Assembly: GCA_003173995.1 (NCBI GenBank)
Contig: PRDT01000089.1
Coordinates: forward strand, 1-17,671
Source of the DNA: Candidatus Levyibacteriota bacterium
GTDB taxonomy: Bacteria > Patescibacteriota > Microgenomatia > Levybacterales > UBA12049
Reading direction: 5' to 3'
DNA length: 17,671 bases
Under the pieces are notes generated by a model. That model did not search any database. It saw nothing but the letters and a program-made list of their open reading frames with translations, and was not told the DNA's origin. Shown here in pieces: positions 14,961 to 17,671 of the stretch. Both the position numbers and the translations under genes were made by a program. Within the stretch, counting starts at the first letter, position 1. Every line of letters begins with the position of its first letter.

Positions 14961-14994
14961 TAGGAATTTTAAGAGGAACAAAATATTTTTCTCA

Positions 14995-15024
14995 TTTACA
15001 AAGTATTTTTTTTATGGATATACT
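14995..15024 (+). promoter_or_regulatory. Promoter of the small Lys-rich protein gene
   Basis: TTTACA (14995-15000), an 18-bp spacer and TATACT (15019-15024). Transcription is expected near 15031, leaving a 25-nt leader that is mostly Shine-Dalgarno. It fires away from the glnA promoter. Confidence 0.6.
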
Positions 15025-15037
15025 AAACACATAGATT

Positions 15038-15050
15038 AAAAGGAGGTGAT
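15038..15050 (+). promoter_or_regulatory. Near-perfect Shine-Dalgarno
   Basis: AAAAGGAGGTGAT, complementary to essentially the full anti-SD, ends 5 nt before the ATG at 15056. It confirms that this short reading frame is translated, probably at a high level. Confidence 0.9.
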
Positions 15051-15055
15051 AGAAA

Positions 15056-15244
15056 ATGAAAAAAATTTTACATGGATTAATTGATACACTGGGTCTCCAT
15101 TCTCATAAAAGTGCTGCTAGAAAAACAACAAGGAGAGCAGCTCCAAAAAAGAAAGTTGCAAAAAAAGTAGTTAAAAAAATAGCTGCTAAAAAAGCAACAA
15201 AAGGAAAGAAATCAACAAAAACTGTTAAGAGAAAAAAGAGATAA
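15056..15244 (+). CDS. Small Lys-rich histone H1-like protein
   Basis: A 62-residue protein with 20 Lys and 5 Arg. The first 15 or so residues (MKKILHGLIDTLGLH) could form an amphipathic helix. The rest is a low-complexity tail of AAKK/VKK/KKS repeats like bacterial histone H1-like proteins or the tails of some HU variants. Nonspecific DNA or RNA binding in the nucleoid is the natural inference; a ribosome-associated role is also possible. There is no domain that would give a firm family name. It has its own promoter and an exceptional SD, so it is likely abundant. It lies between the glnA leader and the GAF-ANTAR gene, with its stop 2 nt from the latter's convergent stop. Confidence 0.8.
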   Translation: MKKILHGLIDTLGLHSHKSAARKTTRRAAPKKKVAKKVVKKIAAKKATKGKKSTKTVKRKKR

Positions 15245-15246
15245 AT

Positions 15247-15951
15247 TTATTGCCAGACAAGAAGGATCGCTTCTGCAATTTCCTTCATTGATTTTCTTTT
15301 ATTCATAGATTCTTTTCTCATTAAGCGAAAGGCCTCTTCTTCTGAAAGATTTCGTAGTTTCATAAGAACACCTTTCGCTTTTTCAATAATTTTTCTTTCA
15401 CTTAGTTGAGTAGACAGCTTATTTACTTCTCTTTCTAGTGCAACTTTTACAAAGGCTGAAGAAATAATTTTTACTATCCCTTCAATTGTTTTGATTTGCT
15501 CAGGAGAAAATATGTAAGGTTTTTTATTTTGAAAATTTATAACTCCCACAACTCCCTTTTCACTACGTATAGGGACTGAAAGAAAACTTTCATAATTGTC
15601 TTCTGGGAGCTCTTTAAAAAATTTAAACCGAGAATCCATATATGCTTTTTCCGTAATAGCTACTGTTTGATTATGCTGTGCAACCCATCCAGTTATTCCC
15701 TCTCCCTCTTCCATATGAATGTTATTAATTGCTTTCTCATGAGATTTCTTTGAGCCAACCAATGTCAGTTGTTTTTTATCGGCATCGTAAAAATAGAGAA
15801 GTGAAGAATCAACTGGAACTATTTGTATCGAAATTTTAATTAATCTATTCAGAAATTCTTGAAAATCGTATTGATTAAATACCACTAAATCAGATAAGAG
15901 CGAAATAATGTCTTCCCAAGATACCGAAGAAGTGAAGGTAGGCTTTTCCAT
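15247..15951 (-). CDS. GAF-ANTAR one-component RNA-binding regulator
   Basis: A 234-residue protein. Residues about 30-165 form a GAF sensor domain (FLNRLIKISIQIVPVDSSLLYFYD, EGEGITGWVAQHNQTVAI, SFLSVPIRSEKGVVGVINFQNKKP). A short helical linker leads to a C-terminal ANTAR domain (about 181-230) with ERKIIEKAKGVLMKLRN, SEEEAFRLMRKES and MKEIAEAIL. ANTAR domains bind paired hexaloop hairpins in mRNA leaders and often control nitrogen or amine use genes. There is no kinase or receiver domain, so the GAF domain would sense a ligand directly. The ATG at 15951 is chosen because a promoter (15962-15990) lies just before it; a TTG at 16020 would add 23 residues and overlap tsaD. The glnA leader nearby is a candidate target. 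The regulon is inference. Confidence 0.9.
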   Translation of the reverse strand: MEKPTFTSSVSWEDIISLLSDLVVFNQYDFQEFLNRLIKISIQIVPVDSSLLYFYDADKKQLTLVGSKKSHEKAINNIHMEEGEGITGWVAQHNQTVAITEKAYMDSRFKFFKELPEDNYESFLSVPIRSEKGVVGVINFQNKKPYIFSPEQIKTIEGIVKIISSAFVKVALEREVNKLSTQLSERKIIEKAKGVLMKLRNLSEEEAFRLMRKESMNKRKSMKEIAEAILLVWQ

Positions 15952-15961
15952 TATCCGAACG

Positions 15962-15990
15962 ACTATACCATGAAATGGTATTGAATGCAA
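15962..15990 (-). promoter_or_regulatory. GAF-ANTAR gene promoter with extended -10
   Basis: On the minus strand, TTGCAT (15985-15990), a 17-bp spacer and TATAGT (15962-15967) preceded by TGG, forming an extended -10. The start is about 15955, 4 nt before the ATG at 15951. A 17-bp palindrome (15965-15981) spans the spacer and half of the -10. Confidence 0.55.
15965..15981. repeat. 7-3-7 palindrome in the GAF-ANTAR promoter
   Basis: ATACCAT-GAA-ATGGTAT, perfect 7-bp arms around 3 bases, lying between the -35 and -10 and covering part of the -10. This is typical placement for a repressor operator. It has the same 7-3-7 geometry as the HU promoter palindrome but a different sequence. Confidence 0.5.
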
Positions 15991-16012
15991 CGAAGTTTGA
16001 GGAGAAGCTACC

Positions 16013-17122
16013 TTAATCAAAATATAATTGTGGATTAGCAGAAAGATTTTTCCATGAAGTAGAAGAAGAATGAAACGTTGCAGCAGCAGCTATCATTGCC
16101 GCATTATCAGTGCACAAGCTTCTTGGTGGGACATGAAGAGATACTTCCTGTCCAAGTTTTTTGTTTAGCGTTTCTTGAAAAGTAGTTCGTAACATTTCAT
16201 TCGCAGCTACTCCTCCCGAAAGGATAAGAGATGTAGCGTTATATTGTTGGAGGGCTTTCACCGTTTTTTTAACTATGACATCAATAATTGCGTATTGCAG
16301 GGAAGCACAAAGATCATACAAAATTTGTCGTTGAGACTCTGTAATTTGCTCTTCAAGTGCTATTTGCTGCCATCCAATTTTTTCATTTGTTGTTCGAAGA
16401 ATAGGAAATATTTGCTTGGTCTCATTAAGAAATGATGTCTTAAGTCCTGAAAATGAAAATTCAAAATCCCCACTTCCTATCATTGGTCTTGGAAATGAGA
16501 ATGCATTTTTGTCACCTTTTTTTGCGAGTTCTGAAATTTTTGGCCCTCCTGGATATGGATATCCAAGAAGACGAGCACATTTATCAAAGCATTCTCCTGC
16601 AGCATCATCACGAGTCCCACCAACCCATATAATATCAGTATGATTTTTCATGTAAATAATATCTGTATGTCCTCCGGAAACGATAAGTGCAATAGCAGGA
16701 AACGATGGAGGCTTAAAATCATCTGATGTCTGAATGAAATTGGCATACACATGACCAAACAAATGGTTGACTGGGATAAGTGGTTTGTTCCATACATAAG
16801 AAAGAGTTTTTGCGGTCTCAACTCCAACAAGAAGTGATCCAATAAGTCCTGGTCCAAATGTTACTGCAATAGCATCAATGTCGGGAGTATTGTTTGCAAT
16901 ATGAATATCTGCTTTTTCTAACGCTTCATAAATAACCGGAATGATGTATGTGCTTTGATTACGAGCTGCTACTTCTGGAATAATCCCTCCCGTCTTTGCA
17001 TGTCTCTCAAGTGAGGTTGCAAGACTACTTGAAATTAGCTGAACAGATTTTTTATCAGAGGTAAGGGAGGTAACTGCTGCTCCTGTCTCATCACAAGAAG
17101 TCTCAATACCAAGGATTTTCAT
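16013..17122 (-). CDS. tsaD: tRNA threonylcarbamoyladenosine transferase TsaD
   Basis: A 369-residue ASKHA-fold enzyme that transfers the threonylcarbamoyl group to A37 of ANN-decoding tRNAs, acting with TsaB and TsaE (not seen here). Motifs: MKILGIETSCDETGAAV at the N-terminus, GGIIPEVAARNQ (45-56), FGPGLIGSLLVG (89-100), the metal-binding pair His120 and His124 in NHLFGHVYANF, IVSGGHTDI, GECFDKCARLLGYPYPGGP, LILSGGVAANEMLR and the metal Asp in CTDNAAMIAAA near the end. Length and all key residues look intact. Its ATG overlaps the DUF192 stop (ATGA), so the two are translationally coupled. Confidence 0.97.
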   Translation of the reverse strand: MKILGIETSCDETGAAVTSLTSDKKSVQLISSSLATSLERHAKTGGIIPEVAARNQSTYIIPVIYEALEKADIHIANNTPDIDAIAVTFGPGLIGSLLVGVETAKTLSYVWNKPLIPVNHLFGHVYANFIQTSDDFKPPSFPAIALIVSGGHTDIIYMKNHTDIIWVGGTRDDAAGECFDKCARLLGYPYPGGPKISELAKKGDKNAFSFPRPMIGSGDFEFSFSGLKTSFLNETKQIFPILRTTNEKIGWQQIALEEQITESQRQILYDLCASLQYAIIDVIVKKTVKALQQYNATSLILSGGVAANEMLRTTFQETLNKKLGQEVSLHVPPRSLCTDNAAMIAAAATFHSSSTSWKNLSANPQLYFD

Positions 17123-17598
17123 AGATGCAATTGTACACTATTTCCTTCCTTCATTTTATACTTTTTTGCCAAACCTGCATTTATCTCCAATACCTTGTCT
17201 GCTGGCTGAGAGGGTTTGTATATTGGGAGATCTGACTGTGCACTTTTTGGATAAGGGACATCTGAAAAGATTGTGACAATTTTTGTCCCATTAATATAGA
17301 TAATATCGATTGGAAATTTCATATTTTTCATCCAAAATGCATAATAATCAGGAGTTGTGAAAAGAAATAGCATACCTTGATTGGAAGGAAGAGATGATTT
17401 GCCCGATAATCCTAATTCTTTCTCTGCATCACTTTTTGCAAGGGTTACATAGAAGGTTTGTTTGTTAATAACAACTGAAGATTTAGGATGTTGTCCAATA
17501 GGAGAGGGTACATTATGAAAAAGAAAATTAAATCCAAAAATAAGACCTACCACAACTGCAATAACGACAATAATACCTATAACGAGTCGAACTCTCAT
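17119..17598 (-). CDS. DUF192 (PF02643) membrane-anchored protein
   Basis: A 159-residue protein with an N-terminal hydrophobic helix (about 5-27) acting as signal or anchor, followed by a DUF192 domain (about 45-159). Family marks are FYVTLAKSDAEKELGLSGKSSLP, GMLFLF, FWMKNMKFPIDIIYING, then SQPADKVLEINAG and the C-terminal YKMKEGNSVQL. The domain has been structurally described but has no settled function. It is expected on the outer face of the cytoplasmic membrane. The ATG at 17598 begins 2 nt after the stop of the preceding gene. Its TGA stop overlaps the tsaD start, so the three genes appear to form one operon. Confidence 0.9.
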   Translation of the reverse strand: MRVRLVIGIIVVIAVVVGLIFGFNFLFHNVPSPIGQHPKSSVVINKQTFYVTLAKSDAEKELGLSGKSSLPSNQGMLFLFTTPDYYAFWMKNMKFPIDIIYINGTKIVTIFSDVPYPKSAQSDLPIYKPSQPADKVLEINAGLAKKYKMKEGNSVQLHL

Positions 17599-17600
17599 AT

Positions 17601-17669
17601 CTATAATTCTTTTTGTAAAGCAGCAATTATTTGAGTTGTAGATATATGTTGAATGTGTTTGTTAACTGT
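17601..17669 (-). CDS. C-terminal tail of an unidentified upstream gene (partial)
   Basis: Of the three minus-strand frames, only one stays open from the window edge to a TAG at 17601-17603. It encodes 22 residues with a helical ending (STTQIIAALQKEL). The stop lies 2 nt before the DUF192 start, which fits an operon. The fragment is too short to identify. Confidence 0.45.
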   Translation of the reverse strand, partial: TVNKHIQHISTTQIIAALQKEL

Positions 17670-17671
17670 TA

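Noticed and set aside
14978..14989. AAAATATTTT palindrome between the glnA and Lys-rich gene promoters
   Set aside because: Short and expected by chance in DNA this AT-rich; not positioned on either promoter's core elements.
15952..16020. TTG start giving a GAF-ANTAR protein 23 residues longer
   Set aside because: It would overlap tsaD, and a promoter with extended -10 and palindrome occupies this stretch just before a good ATG at 15951.
1..17671. CRISPR arrays, tRNA genes, insertion sequences, prophage genes
   Set aside because: No spaced direct repeats, tRNA cloverleaf or transposase-like product was found; the window is ordinary chromosomal backbone with compact operons.

Overview
The window is AT-rich, densely packed bacterial chromosome. 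TGA is used as a stop (end of the DUF192 gene), so the standard bacterial code applies. Three things suggest a member of the Candidate Phyla Radiation / Patescibacteria, perhaps Microgenomates-like: the gene mix (RNase Y, a helicase-nuclease fused to an Fe-S RecB-type domain, RmuC, an anchored cupredoxin-like protein, a SemiSWEET, type I glutamine synthetase), the near-zero intergenic spacing, and the scarcity of Shine-Dalgarno sequences. This assignment is inference; no 16S or ribosomal protein gene is present.

Layout, left to right. 1-902: 3' part of rny (RNase Y), convergent with a small SemiSWEET gene. 1231-1632: HU gene with its own promoter, strong SD and a good intrinsic terminator. 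1653-5818: operon of one ABC-2 ATPase followed by four permease genes that look like two copies of a two-permease module. 5841-6872: AI-2E family membrane protein. 6861-7214 (minus): RNase P RNA, whose 3' end overlaps the end of the AI-2E gene. 7269-10166 (minus): UvrD-like helicase with a C-terminal PD-(D/E)XK Fe-S nuclease. 10225-11512: divergent pair, a cupredoxin-like protein lacking the usual Cys/Met ligands and an FAD/NAD(P) reductase. 11509-13389: rmuC and an alpha/beta hydrolase, divergent. 13386-14864 (minus): glnA. 15056-15244: a 62-residue Lys-rich nucleoid-like protein. 15247-17671 (minus): GAF-ANTAR regulator, tsaD, a DUF192 protein and the tail of another gene.

The most notable region is 13.4-16.0 kb. 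glnA has a near-consensus promoter (TTGACA-N17-TATAAA) and a roughly 60-nt leader with no SD. That leader opens with two adjacent small hairpins, each with a six-base loop carrying A at position 1 and G at position 4 (ACCGTA and AATGAA). This is the published hallmark of ANTAR-protein RNA targets. A GAF-ANTAR protein is encoded about 1 kb away, beyond a 62-codon gene. A competing 6-bp pairing in the leader would break both hairpins. Together these suggest a compact one-component, RNA-binding nitrogen-control switch. No U-tract terminator was seen, so the mechanism may not be classical antitermination.

Two initiation styles stand out. Several genes have a TATAAT-like box only 6-10 nt before ATG and so would give leaderless or nearly leaderless mRNAs. 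The two genes for small basic DNA-binding-type proteins carry near-perfect Shine-Dalgarno sequences. Convergent pairs end with overlapping or nearly touching stop codons and no visible terminator between them.
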